Source of the DNA: Salmonella enterica subsp. enterica serovar Typhimurium str. LT2
Lineage (GTDB): Bacteria; Pseudomonadota; Gammaproteobacteria; Enterobacterales; Enterobacteriaceae
Length of the DNA stretch: 64,000 bases
Assembly: GCF_000006945.2 (NCBI RefSeq)
Contig: NC_003197.2
Coordinates: forward strand, 2,728,001-2,792,000
Direction of reading: 5' to 3'
A model generated the notes under the pieces. The model worked only from the letters and a program-made list of their open reading frames with translations. It was not told where the DNA came from and did not search any database. The translations under genes were made by a program, and so were the position numbers. This document shows positions 38,757-47,327 of this stretch, piece by piece (the stretch's first letter is position 1; every line of letters begins with the position of its first letter).

Positions 38757-39100
38757 TGGGCTCCCCCCTTGTTGATGCTCATTTTGGATGCTCCATAAAC
38801 CTGCATTACCGGGCTTTTCTCCAGCACCGGCAGCGCTGAAAATCCCGTTACCTGACTACTGCTGTATCGCCTGAGGTCATAATCAATCACCGCACGCTGG
38901 TCTCGGAAAATGCCGCAGCGGCCATGACGAATGAAGCCGCCTCGCTCCAGCGCGATACGCAGATATTTCTCCGCCGTGGTTCGGTGCACGCCAAAAATCG
39001 CAACGACGTCGTTCGTCGTGATGCGCCCCTGCTCTTTCACCAGACCGATAATCCGCTCAAGAATAATCATCCGTTCGCTTTGTGTTTTAGGTCGGGCCAT
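38753..39100 (-). CDS. Winged-helix regulator (DUF977-like)
   Basis: 115 residues with an N-terminal helix-turn-helix: ERIIGLVKEQGRITTNDVVA, VHRTTAEKYLRIALERGGFI. It resembles DUF977 proteins found beside phage replication genes. It probably binds DNA or influences replication-region transcription. The stop overlaps the next start as ATGA. Confidence 0.7.
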   Translation of the reverse strand: MARPKTQSERMIILERIIGLVKEQGRITTNDVVAIFGVHRTTAEKYLRIALERGGFIRHGRCGIFRDQRAVIDYDLRRYSSSQVTGFSALPVLEKSPVMQVYGASKMSINKGGAQ

Positions 39101-39110
39101 TTTTAACCCC

Positions 39111-39860
39111 TTATTTCACAATCCGGAGGTGGCTAACGTTTTTCCGGTAGCTTTCCCAGTCAAAATTCACCCACATCCCTCCGTCCATCTGGAGGCGATC
39201 GATAACCCTCGCGCCCAGTGAATCCAACAGCCCCTCGTGGTTAAGATTCGTCAGAACGCCAACAGGTCGCATCGATGAGAGACGGCGATCGATAACCTGA
39301 TTGAGAATGACCTTCTCACCACTGCTTCCGCGCTGAATACCGACTTCATCCAGTACCAGCAGGTCAACTTTACAAAGGTCATCAAGCAGGGACGCTTCTG
39401 ATTGCCCACCGTCGTAGCACTCACGAACCCTGAGCATCAGGTCAGGAATAGTTACCACCAGAACGCTATGACCGCCGGCCAGCAGATGATTTCCGATTGC
39501 CGCCGCAAGATGGTTTTTCCCGGTTCCCGGACCACCGCTGAACACAAAGCTCGCAAATCCACTACCGAAGTTCTGGGCATAACTTTTTGCCATCGTGTAC
39601 GCTTTTCGCTGCCCCTCCCCGCTTACTTCGTAGTTAGCAAACGTACAGCTACGATGGAGATCCTGAATGCCAGATCGCCCGAAAATCTTCTCGGTGCGGG
39701 ATTTCTGATTCATCCTGTCAAGCTCTTCACTGCGTTTACGCCCTTCGGCTTCCTGCCATGCCCGCCACTCATCAGCAGTCGAGAATTTCGGCTGCACACT
39801 GGCTGGGATAATTCTTTTCAGGCGATCAAGCGCACTGCCAGTACCGATTACGTTTTTCAT
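39111..39860 (-). CDS. DnaC-like replicative helicase loader
   Basis: 249 residues of the DnaC/IstB AAA+ family. The Walker A motif is GGPGTGKNHLAAAIGN, with the GKN variant also seen in E. coli DnaC, and Walker B is LLVLDEVG. It loads host DnaB at the phage origin, replacing lambda gpP. It directly follows the O-like initiator. Confidence 0.93.
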   Translation of the reverse strand: MKNVIGTGSALDRLKRIIPASVQPKFSTADEWRAWQEAEGRKRSEELDRMNQKSRTEKIFGRSGIQDLHRSCTFANYEVSGEGQRKAYTMAKSYAQNFGSGFASFVFSGGPGTGKNHLAAAIGNHLLAGGHSVLVVTIPDLMLRVRECYDGGQSEASLLDDLCKVDLLVLDEVGIQRGSSGEKVILNQVIDRRLSSMRPVGVLTNLNHEGLLDSLGARVIDRLQMDGGMWVNFDWESYRKNVSHLRIVK

Positions 39861-39862
39861 CG

Positions 39863-40840
39863 TTACCCCCTGAATCCGGTAGGAATGGTTTTGTCTGGCG
39901 CAGAAATGTGGTTCACATCTCTGCCAGCTCTTCGGTCGTTGAGAGCGAACTTCGGTTTGAATAGTCCCTGGTAGCCGTTGGCAATGCTTGTGTTGATGAC
40001 GTTTACCGGATCGTGGCCTTCATCCAGGCACTCCTTCAGAAGCCTGAAAGCTTTTGTTACCGTCAGTTCGGTTTTTATGGGCTTTCCGGATTGCTGGCGG
40101 TATGTGACCCATTCGTTCCACGACGCAGCATTCAGCCATTCGGGAACAGGAATACTCAACGGATCAAACTTCACTTTTCCCTTAGGGGGATTAAAGGGGG
40201 TTAGATCTTTTATATTTGTCTTTGGAATAATGTCTTTGGTGTTCCCTGTTTTCGGGGATGCCCTTCCCTCTTTTCGGGGATAACTATCCCCGTTTTCAGG
40301 GATGGCTGAATGGGGTAAAACGCTATCCCTGTTTTCAGGGATAACTATCCCCGTTTTCGGGGATGCCCTTCCCCCTTTTCGGGGATAACTATCCCTGGTT
40401 TCAGGTACAGAAATAATCCATGTGGCAATTTCATCATCAGGAAAAGACACCGGACATTTTGAGCAATGTGGCTTGGAATAAGCCCATTTATCCAGGTTTG
40501 TATTAATCCCTATGTATCTTGTTTGACCAATACGGCGCAGGATAATGATGTTACGATAGGCAAGACTCAGCACCGCTTCGGATACATGCTTTACCTTCAG
40601 TGTTGTCTTATCTGCAATGAGGCTGTTGGCAATACGATCTGATTTTTTCGACCAGCCATAAGTCAGCCGGATAATCGCATTCAAAACACGGAACTCACGC
40701 CCCGATAGTTCAACGATACACAAGGCGTCCTGGATCTGATTAGCTAAACGTAAATAGCCATTTTCCAGATCAGCCATACGGCACTCCTGTTGCGTCGGTA
40801 TCGGCGCAGGGAATTTGTATATTTCAGCGGTATTTGACAT
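39863..40840 (-). CDS. O-like replication initiator
   Basis: 325 residues. The N-terminal 110 residues are a phage replication protein O winged-helix domain (YLRLANQIQDALCIVELSGR, FRVLNAIIRLTYGWSKKSDR). The middle contains repeated peptides (SYPRKGGRASPKTG) because the iteron origin lies inside the gene. The C-terminal third (LTVTKAFRLLKECLDEGHDP) should contact the helicase loader. ATG 40840 has GGAG six bases upstream and is preferred to the earlier ATG. Confidence 0.92.
   Translation of the reverse strand: MSNTAEIYKFPAPIPTQQECRMADLENGYLRLANQIQDALCIVELSGREFRVLNAIIRLTYGWSKKSDRIANSLIADKTTLKVKHVSEAVLSLAYRNIIILRRIGQTRYIGINTNLDKWAYSKPHCSKCPVSFPDDEIATWIISVPETRDSYPRKGGRASPKTGIVIPENRDSVLPHSAIPENGDSYPRKEGRASPKTGNTKDIIPKTNIKDLTPFNPPKGKVKFDPLSIPVPEWLNAASWNEWVTYRQQSGKPIKTELTVTKAFRLLKECLDEGHDPVNVINTSIANGYQGLFKPKFALNDRRAGRDVNHISAPDKTIPTGFRG
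40244..40405. other. Predicted phage replication origin (iterons within O)
   Basis: Seven copies of a palindromic unit of the form ATCCC(C/T)GTTTTC(A/G)GGGAT lie in 162 bases, some truncated at one side. Iterons inside gene O form ori in lambda. The initiator encoded by the same gene is expected to bind them. Confidence 0.85.
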
Positions 40841-40928
40841 ACTCATCTCCGCAATTACCTACCGTTTTTGCACCAGAAAGCCGTTGGTGACCCCTCACCG
40901 CGGCTTTCGCCTTTTTAGTTGCTGCCAT
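40824..40928 (-). CDS. Possible 34-aa basic micro-ORF between cII and O
   Basis: ATG 40928 lies just after the cII stop (TGAAAATG) and encodes MAATKKAKAAVRGHQRLSGA and 14 more residues, ending 17 bases inside O. Tight spacing on both sides suggests coupling, but the peptide matches no family I know. Confidence 0.4.
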   Translation of the reverse strand: MAATKKAKAAVRGHQRLSGAKTVGNCGDEYVKYR

Positions 40929-40930
40929 TT

Positions 40931-41251
40931 TCAGTCCCACCCCAGCGCATCCGGCCTGGCTCGTTCAGCCTTTAGCCCGGCATCAGCGAGAATCTCTACT
41001 GCTGTGAGATAGTTTCTGGATACCAGTACCGCTTCCGGTGGCGCGGCCTGAATCCCAAGAAAAGCCAGCTCTTTCGCCATGTTGCAGAAATATCCCTCAG
41101 CTTTACGCCTGCTGACTGTCGACTCGCTGATGCCCATATGCTCGGCGTATGATTTCTGCCCTACTGATGCAAGCCGGTTGAGCAGGACGCTCTCTATCTC
41201 AATCGGGTTGATTTCTGGTGGGTCTAACTTTCGTGCAATTGCGTTCTCCAT
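40931..41251 (-). CDS. cII: CII-like transcription activator
   Basis: 106 residues with a CII helix-turn-helix (NPIEIESVLLNRLASVGQKS, YAEHMGISESTVSRRKAEG), related to lambda CII, the tetrameric activator for establishing lysogeny. Gene order cro-cII-O agrees. GAGGA lies eight bases before ATG 41251. Confidence 0.88.
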   Translation of the reverse strand: MENAIARKLDPPEINPIEIESVLLNRLASVGQKSYAEHMGISESTVSRRKAEGYFCNMAKELAFLGIQAAPPEAVLVSRNYLTAVEILADAGLKAERARPDALGWD

Positions 41252-41270
41252 GGGTAAATATCCTCTATGG

Positions 41271-41510
41271 TTATTTGGCTGATGCCTCTTGGCTTGGTAA
41301 GCCATCGGTTGGGTTTGGGTATGCTGCTGGGTCAATCTCGTGAGGAGTGACTTTCCATTCAAGAATTTCACATAACGGCAGGATGCGACGGGGAGGAATT
41401 ACTCCTTTTCTCAGCCACTTGCCTACAGCTTGAGACGAGATACCAAAATGTTCGCCGATGCTCATTTGAGTCATGTGGTTACTGATTTTGATTTTTAATT
41501 GGTTGTCCAT
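41271..41510 (-). CDS. cro: Cro-like repressor
   Basis: 79 residues with a helix-turn-helix (MSIGEHFGISSQAVGKWLRK). It is the first gene of the rightward-type early operon, divergent from gfoR, and would turn down repressor synthesis. GGAGAG precedes ATG 41510. It resembles YdaS/Cro proteins with an IPPRRILPLCEI core. Confidence 0.88.
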   Translation of the reverse strand: MDNQLKIKISNHMTQMSIGEHFGISSQAVGKWLRKGVIPPRRILPLCEILEWKVTPHEIDPAAYPNPTDGLPSQEASAK

Positions 41511-41629
41511 TTGGCTCTCCAGTTCTACGAGTTGGTAGCTGGAGATTATCACGTAAAACTTTAGGTTCCAACAAAAATCAATCTAATAGTTCCAATGAAT
41601 AAAGAAACTGAAGGTTGTAAAATGTGAAT
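41511..41629. promoter_or_regulatory. Immunity region: divergent cro/gfoR promoters and operators
   Basis: The 119 bases between cro and gfoR hold GGTTCCAAC (41562-41570) and AGTTCCAAT (41589-41597), plausible GfoR operator half-sites. For the cro promoter TTGGAA with a downstream GATAAT is a candidate. Similar GAACC-type motifs occur at 42040-42055 and 42126-42134 before the left operon. Confidence 0.55.
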
Positions 41630-42040
41630 ATGAACAAAAATCTTCATCCCATTTTCGCCAAGCGTATCCAGCAAGTTCTGGATGAGAACGGCTGGTCTAT
41701 GGCTGACCTCTCACGGCGCGTAATGCTTTCTCACACATCTGTGAGAAAGTGGGCCTCTGGCACGTCTGTAGCCAGCGGAGAGCGCTTGAAAAGGTTATCG
41801 GCGGTGACCGGAAGGCCTGAATATTGGTTCTTCATGGAGCCAGGGGATGAAAGTGAAGGCGAAAGGGCTGAACCTAAACCCAGAGTCCTTGATGAAAAAG
41901 AAGAAACATTGCTTTCTCTTTTCAATCAACTCCCGGAAGCAGAGAAACTGCGTGTTATCCTCCATACAAAAGCAGTCCTCCAAGAGATGGATCTGCTGAA
42001 GAACAACGTTTTTGATCTAATTAACGACCTCAAAAAATAG
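41630..42040 (+). CDS. gfoR: GfoR, prophage repressor without a self-cleavage domain
   Basis: 136 residues. Residues 5-65 form an HTH_3 domain (RIQQVLDENGWSMADLSRRV, LSHTSVRKWASGTSV). The C-terminal 70 residues are a short helical dimerisation region; there is no Ser-Lys peptidase of the LexA/CI type, so RecA-triggered cleavage is impossible. This matches the known Gifsy-1 repressor, which is inactivated by the antirepressor GfoA. It is followed by a clear terminator. Confidence 0.9.
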   Translation: MNKNLHPIFAKRIQQVLDENGWSMADLSRRVMLSHTSVRKWASGTSVASGERLKRLSAVTGRPEYWFFMEPGDESEGERAEPKPRVLDEKEETLLSLFNQLPEAEKLRVILHTKAVLQEMDLLKNNVFDLINDLKK

Positions 42041-42065
42041 AACCAAAGAACTCATCCATACAGGT

Positions 42066-42090
42066 AGCACCTCTTTAGGTGCTATTTTTA
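42066..42090 (+). terminator. Terminator after gfoR
   Basis: AGCACCT-CTTT-AGGTGCT followed by ATTTTTA, a standard intrinsic terminator separating the repressor gene from the left operon. Confidence 0.85.
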
Positions 42091-42233
42091 TGCTCCAAGA
42101 TAGAACTTTTAGTTGCACTTTTTGCTTTACAAATCGAACCTTTGGTTTTATCGTTAGTTTCATCGACAACAAGCGCATCGTTGTCAGGTGTAAAACGTTC
42201 CGCTGGCCGGCGATAAGGCAAACGAGGGTGAGA

Positions 42234-42350
42234 ATGATTGATTTCGCACGTAAACCAGCTCGACAGCAGGCCGTCCCGCTCAACCGGATTGAGGTTTTAA
42301 TCCGCCGCCTCTGCTACCTGCTGGCGCAGAAAGGAGATCCGGATGCTTAA
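42234..42350 (+). CDS. 38-aa protein at the start of the left operon
   Basis: ATG 42234 with GAGGGTG upstream encodes MIDFARKPARQQAVPLNRIE followed by a hydrophobic-basic helix (VLIRRLCYLLAQKGDPDA). It occupies the kil-like place next to the repressor and resembles short peptides annotated as Kil in Salmonella prophages, but I am not certain. Its last codons overlap the next gene's ATG. Confidence 0.55.
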   Translation: MIDFARKPARQQAVPLNRIEVLIRRLCYLLAQKGDPDA

Positions 42351-42501
42351 ACAATGCGGTTACTGCCGCAAATCCATTGATGAAGGCAAAGAAGTAAAAA
42401 ACACCCTTCTCTATCTCAACGGCTCGCAACTGGCGCGCAAAGAAAAGGAATATTGTTCCAGGCAGTGCGCTGAATACGACCAGATGGCGCACGAAAGTTA
42501 A
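42343..42501 (+). CDS. YdaE-like small zinc-binding protein
   Basis: 52 residues opening MLKQCGYCRKSIDEGKEVKN with a second cysteine pair (YCSRQCAEYDQMAHES), so CxxC...CxxxC can bind zinc. The pattern and operon place resemble YdaE of the Rac prophage. Coupled by overlap to the previous gene. Confidence 0.7.
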   Translation: MLKQCGYCRKSIDEGKEVKNTLLYLNGSQLARKEKEYCSRQCAEYDQMAHES

Positions 42502-42585
42502 ATAGTAGTTCCGAAATATGAAATGAAAAATTCGCCATTAATTTGGCGTGGCTTCCTACACCCTGAATTTAAGACTGGAGAAATT

Positions 42586-42873
42586 ATGGAAATCGTAAAA
42601 ATCGAAATGAACCTGAAAGCAGTTAATAAGAGCATTGCTTTATTCAATTGCGAAAAGAAAGTCTCAGGCGTTATTCACTCAAATTCAACTGGCGAAACCA
42701 CTGTGATTCTCGACGGTGGATATGTACTCGGAAAGTTCGACTGTCCTCATTGTGCTGTAAAAGCCATTTCGCTGCTCACAGTCAAGGTAAGTGATGGAGA
42801 ACAAGCAGGGTTTGGTAATTACCGAAGTTACAAGCTTGATTACTCAGAAAAATTTTATCAGACCATCCATTAA
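42586..42873 (+). CDS. Hypothetical left-operon protein
   Basis: 95 residues (MEIVKIEMNLKAVNKSIALF and on) from an ATG behind CTGGAG. It has one CPHC pair, beta-rich predicted content and no known family. A longer start at 42523 is possible but lacks a ribosome site. Confidence 0.6.
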   Translation: MEIVKIEMNLKAVNKSIALFNCEKKVSGVIHSNSTGETTVILDGGYVLGKFDCPHCAVKAISLLTVKVSDGEQAGFGNYRSYKLDYSEKFYQTIH

Positions 42874-42877
42874 GAAA

Positions 42878-42933
42878 ACGCCCACCGAAGCGGGCGTGCC
42901 CTGTCCGGTCCAACCGACCAAAGCGAACCGGAC
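42878..42933 (+). promoter_or_regulatory. Two hairpins in the recE leader
   Basis: ACGCCC...GGGCGT (42878-42897) and GTCCGGT...ACCGGAC (42903-42933) lie 70-120 bases before recE. They could be an attenuator, an mRNA-stability element or part of a small RNA; T-runs are absent. Confidence 0.5.
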
Positions 42934-42999
42934 CTAACAACCAGATATATCGGGGTGCTGTTAAGGCACCTCCATTCTACACGAATTGAGGACAAAACA

Positions 43000-45885
43000 A
43001 TGAGTGGAACTAATCCTGTATTTTTAGTCCGCAAAGCAAAGAAATCATCAGGCCAGAAAGACGCTGTACTCTGGTGCAGTGATGATTTTGAAGCGGCAAA
43101 TGCAACACTGGATTATCTTCTGATTAAATCCGGTGCGAAGCTGAAAGATTATTTCAAAGCTGTCGCTACTAATTTCCCTGTCGTTAACGAGCTGCCGCCG
43201 GAAGGCGAACTGAGCCTCACTTTCTGCGATTACTATCAACTCGCTAAAGACAATATGACCTGGACGCAAATCCCCGGCGTCACCCTGCCATCATCTGAAG
43301 CCGCCGCCGCGGCGCGCCAGCATATCGTCGATGGTGTTGATACCGAAACAGGCGAAGTGCTGGAAGACCACACCGAAAATTTTGGTAACGAAAGCAACAG
43401 CCCTGCCCAGGCAACAGCCCCAGCCCCCGAGCTGACTGTTGTCGCAACTATGCCTCTCCGTCACCGCGTTCTTGCTCAGTACATAGGTGAAGGTGAGTAT
43501 CTTTATCACGTCGACGCCTCCCAGAAAAAAGAAATTCTGCGTCTCGAAATGGACACCGATAATTCATATGTCCAGAACCTGCTGCTTGCCGCCGAGAATG
43601 TTGAAGCGTTCAAGAAAGCCATTGAACATGACATTCACAAAATAGTGAATGCCGTTAAAAAAGTATTCCCTGTCGATGGAAAAACTCCTGAACTGGCGAC
43701 TGTTATCCAGTTCCTTAAAACATGGTTCGAGACGGAGCATATCGATCGCGGTTTGCTCGTTAAGGAGTGGGCGAAAGGCAACCGTGTATCGGCTATTCAA
43801 CGCACTGAAAGCGGCGCCAACGCTGGCGGTGGCAATAAGACTGACCGTAACCCTGATTACGAACACACTCTCGATACTCTGGACGTAGAGATTGCAATGG
43901 CCACTTTGCCTATGGACTTTAATATCTATGAGCTACCTGGCAGCGTTTACCGTCGCGCAAAAGAAATCGTAAAGAAAAAGGAAAGTCCGTTCAAAGAATG
44001 GTCCGCAGCACTTCGCGCAACGCCCGGTATCCTGGATTATTCCCGCGCCGCTATTTTCGCGCTGATCCGAAGCGCACACCCTGAGTTTTATCACTACCCC
44101 GGACGCCTTCAGGGGTATATCAACGCCAACTTAACGGAGACTGATCACGAGAACCCCACCGAGGAAGCTCTCACGGCTGCCCGACACACTCCGGAAAAAG
44201 ACGCGGTAGAAGAAGCCAACCGACAGCTTGCCGCCGCGCGCGGTGAATATGTGGAAGGCATCAGCGACCCGAACGACCCAAAATGGGTGAAAACCGGGAC
44301 AAGCCAGCCGACCACCGAACCTGAACTGGTTAAAAATGTTGGCAACGGTATTTTCGACGTGTCCGCTTTAATGCAGAACTCATCAACTCATGGCACAGAA
44401 ACGAATCCGGAGACCACCAGCAATGTGCAGGTTCAAAAAGCTGACAGTGATGAAAAACAGGCTGGTGATGCGGTGCAGGCAGGCGAAGACGATCTGGGTA
44501 CTGGTAAAGAAGCAGTTACCGTAGAGAACCAGAATCAGGCTGAGGCGCAACAAAACGTACCGGAATCGCAACAAGAAGAGCCAGAAGCAGCCTGGCCGGA
44601 ATACTTCGAGCCGGGCCGCTATGAAGGTGTACCAAACGAAGTTTACCACGCCGCCAATGGGATCAGCTCAACTCAGGTGAAAGATGCTCGCGTGTCGCTG
44701 ATGTACTTTAACGCGCGTCACGTAGAGAAAACTATCGTCAAAGAGCGCTCTCCAGTGCTTGATATGGGCAACCTGGTACATGTTCTGGCTCTACAGCCGG
44801 AAAACCTCGAAGCGGAGTTCAGCGTAGAGCCGGAGATCCCTGAGGGTGCTTTCACCACCACCGCCACCCTGCGCGAGTTCATCGACGCGCACAACGCCAG
44901 CCTGCCAGCGCTGCTGAGTGCTGACGATATCAAAGCGCTGCTGGAAGAGTACAACGCCACCCTGCCGTCGCAGATGCCGCTTGGAGCTTCGGTAGATGAA
45001 ACCTATGCATCGTATGAGCAGCTTCCCGAAGAATTCCAGCGCATTGAAAACGGCACCAAACATACAGCCACGGCGATGAAAGCCTGCATCAAAGAGTACA
45101 ACGTCACCCTGCCCGCGCCGGTTAAAACCAGCGGCAGCCGTGACGCGCTGCTGGAGCAACTGGCAATAATCAACCCTGACCTGGTCGCTCAGGAAGCGCA
45201 AAAATCGTCGCCGTTGAAAGTCTCTGGCACGAAGGCCGATCTGATTCAGGCCGTGAAATCAGTCAACCCGGCAGTGGTATTCGCCGACGAATTGCTGGAT
45301 GCGTGGCGGGAGAACACCGAAGGGAAAGTGCTGGTCACCCGCCAACAGCTCAGCACCGCGCTGAACATTCAGAAAGCCCTGCTGGAGCACCCGACCGCCG
45401 GCAAATTGCTGACTCACCCAAGCCGCGCTGTCGAGGTTAGCTATTTTGGGATTGATGAGGAAACCGGGTTGGAAGTTCGGGTACGCCCTGACCTTGAGCT
45501 CGATATGGGCGGCCTGCGCATTGGCGCCGACCTGAAAACTATCAGCATGTGGAACATCAAGCAGGAAGGCCTGCGTGCGAAGTTGCACCGGGAAATCATC
45601 GATCGGGACTATCACCTGAGCGCGGCCATGTACTGCGAAACTGCGGCGCTGGACCAGTTTTTCTGGATTTTCGTCAACAAAGACGAGAACTACCACTGGG
45701 TCGCCATCATTGAGGCGTCTACCGAGTTGCTGGAACTTGGCATGCTGGAATACCGCAAAACAATGCGAGAGATAGCAAACGGCTTCGACACTGGTGAATG
45801 GTCAGCGCCTATCACAGAAGACTACACCGACGAACTGAACGATTTTGATGTGCGCCGCCTTGAAGCGTTGCGCGTACAGGCATAA
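43000..45885 (+). CDS. recE: RecE-type exonuclease VIII
   Basis: 961 residues, the RecE family of 5'-3' double-strand exonucleases that make 3' tails for the annealing protein RecT. As in Rac RecE, a long N-terminal part precedes the compact nuclease domain in the last ~270 residues. PD-(D/E)xK residues are visible: RPD with Asp831 and DLK with Asp844/Lys846. Residues of about 610-770 repeat the patterns EYNxTLP and LLEQLxxxNP, which look like tandem SAP-like or linker helices. ATG 43000 follows GAGG. Confidence 0.94.
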   Translation: MSGTNPVFLVRKAKKSSGQKDAVLWCSDDFEAANATLDYLLIKSGAKLKDYFKAVATNFPVVNELPPEGELSLTFCDYYQLAKDNMTWTQIPGVTLPSSEAAAAARQHIVDGVDTETGEVLEDHTENFGNESNSPAQATAPAPELTVVATMPLRHRVLAQYIGEGEYLYHVDASQKKEILRLEMDTDNSYVQNLLLAAENVEAFKKAIEHDIHKIVNAVKKVFPVDGKTPELATVIQFLKTWFETEHIDRGLLVKEWAKGNRVSAIQRTESGANAGGGNKTDRNPDYEHTLDTLDVEIAMATLPMDFNIYELPGSVYRRAKEIVKKKESPFKEWSAALRATPGILDYSRAAIFALIRSAHPEFYHYPGRLQGYINANLTETDHENPTEEALTAARHTPEKDAVEEANRQLAAARGEYVEGISDPNDPKWVKTGTSQPTTEPELVKNVGNGIFDVSALMQNSSTHGTETNPETTSNVQVQKADSDEKQAGDAVQAGEDDLGTGKEAVTVENQNQAEAQQNVPESQQEEPEAAWPEYFEPGRYEGVPNEVYHAANGISSTQVKDARVSLMYFNARHVEKTIVKERSPVLDMGNLVHVLALQPENLEAEFSVEPEIPEGAFTTTATLREFIDAHNASLPALLSADDIKALLEEYNATLPSQMPLGASVDETYASYEQLPEEFQRIENGTKHTATAMKACIKEYNVTLPAPVKTSGSRDALLEQLAIINPDLVAQEAQKSSPLKVSGTKADLIQAVKSVNPAVVFADELLDAWRENTEGKVLVTRQQLSTALNIQKALLEHPTAGKLLTHPSRAVEVSYFGIDEETGLEVRVRPDLELDMGGLRIGADLKTISMWNIKQEGLRAKLHREIIDRDYHLSAAMYCETAALDQFFWIFVNKDENYHWVAIIEASTELLELGMLEYRKTMREIANGFDTGEWSAPITEDYTDELNDFDVRRLEALRVQA

Positions 45886-45895
45886 GGGGAAAATC

Positions 45896-47005
45896 ATGGA
45901 AAACACAAATATTGTTACCACTGAGCAGCAGGCACCAAACACCATTTCTGCCAGTAACGCAATTTTTAACGTTCAGGCACTGGGTCAGTTAACAGCTTTC
46001 GCTAACCTGATGGCAGACTCACAGGTGACGGTACCGGCACACCTTGCAGGGAAACCAGCCGACTGTATGGCTATCGTCATGCAGGCTATGCAATGGGGCA
46101 TGAACCCTTACGCTGTGGCTCAGAAAACACACCTGGTTAACGGTGTTCTTGGTTACGAGGCACAACTGGTCAACGCAGTAATCGCAAGCTCCAGTGCCAT
46201 TCATGGCCGTTTTCATTACCGCTATGGGGGTGACTGGGAGCGCTGCACCAGGACACAGGAAATCACACGCGATAAAAACGGTAAAAATGGGAAGTACACC
46301 GTCACTGAGCGCGTTCGTGGCTGGACAGATGAGGACGAGATCGGCCTGTTCGTTCAGGTTGGTGCCATTCTGCGAGGTGAATCTGAAATCACCTGGGGAG
46401 AACCTCTTTACCTCTCCGGCGTTGTTACCCGCAATTCTCCGCTATGGGTTTCAAACCCTAAACAGCAAATTGCCTATCTGGGCGTTAAATATTGGGCTCG
46501 CCTGTACTGCCCGGAAGTGATCCTCGGCGTGTACAGCCCTGATGAGGTTGAGCAACGAGAAGAACGCGAGATTAACCCTGCTCCAGTCCAGCGCATGAGC
46601 GTACAGGAAATCACCAGCGAGGTTAGCACCAGGACCAGCGCGCAGGAGTCGGCAGCTAACGTTGATGCTGTTGCCGACGATCTTCGCGAACGCATTGATA
46701 CAGCAAGTTCCGTTGATCAGGCAAAAGCAATCCGTGCGGATATCGAATCACAGAAAGCGTTGCTGGGTACTGCGCTGTTCACCGAATTAAAAAACAAAGC
46801 AGTGAAGCGCTATTACCAGGTCAATGCACAGAACAAAGTCGAGGCAGTGATCAACTCAATTCCAAACCCTGGCGAACCGGAAGCCGCAGAGATGTTTGCT
46901 AAAGCTGAAAGCACGCTTGGCGCTGCTAAACGTCATCTTGGCGACGAACTGCACGATAAGTACCGCGTCACCCTGGACGATATGAAACCGGAATACATCG
47001 GCTAA
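45896..47005 (+). CDS. recT: RecT-family single-strand annealing protein
   Basis: 369 residues. The RecT core lies in residues 30-230 (LTAFANLMADSQVTVPAHLA, QWGMNPYAVAQKTHLVNGVL, YLGVKYWARLYCPEVILGVY). The C-terminal third is acidic and helical. It forms oligomers that anneal complementary strands exposed by RecE. ATG 45896 lies ten bases after the recE stop behind AAGGGGA. Confidence 0.94.
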   Translation: MENTNIVTTEQQAPNTISASNAIFNVQALGQLTAFANLMADSQVTVPAHLAGKPADCMAIVMQAMQWGMNPYAVAQKTHLVNGVLGYEAQLVNAVIASSSAIHGRFHYRYGGDWERCTRTQEITRDKNGKNGKYTVTERVRGWTDEDEIGLFVQVGAILRGESEITWGEPLYLSGVVTRNSPLWVSNPKQQIAYLGVKYWARLYCPEVILGVYSPDEVEQREEREINPAPVQRMSVQEITSEVSTRTSAQESAANVDAVADDLRERIDTASSVDQAKAIRADIESQKALLGTALFTELKNKAVKRYYQVNAQNKVEAVINSIPNPGEPEAAEMFAKAESTLGAAKRHLGDELHDKYRVTLDDMKPEYIG

Positions 47006-47047
47006 TTGCATCGGGAGGGGGTACGCCCTCCCACCTGAGGAGGTTTT

Positions 47048-47287
47048 ATGCGCCTAATAAATCGCAGTAAGCAATCGCCATTGGGCCGTCGCGCATGTGA
47101 TGTTGCACTGGCGGCGCATCATGAAAAGTTCGGCGATTACGGCAGACAAAAGCACGTTACCAATTACACCGTTGTAGTGGATGGCGTAAAGGTGCCTGTT
47201 GAAGTAGTTAACCGGGCCACCAGCTACGTAGCCACCGCAATGATCGGCGTCCGGAAACTTAGAAATCTGCCAGCACAGGCAAACTGA
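47048..47287 (+). CDS. DUF4060-family protein
   Basis: 79 residues, MRLINRSKQSPLGRRACDVA and on, the small conserved DUF4060 family often found between recT and xis in Salmonella prophages. GAGGAGG lies before the ATG. Function unknown. Confidence 0.8.
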   Translation: MRLINRSKQSPLGRRACDVALAAHHEKFGDYGRQKHVTNYTVVVDGVKVPVEVVNRATSYVATAMIGVRKLRNLPAQAN

Positions 47288-47327
47288 ATATTAGCGATGG
47301 CCCGCTGCGGGGCCACTGGAGAAAACG

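Noticed and set aside
40244..40405. CRISPR-like repeat array
   Set aside because: Units are 17-20 bp palindromes packed without unique spacers of constant length, and lie inside the initiator gene; they are origin iterons.
42090..42233. N-terminal extension of the 38-aa left-operon gene to 42090
   Set aside because: The extension crosses the promoter/operator region just after the gfoR terminator, and the ATG at 42234 has the ribosome site.
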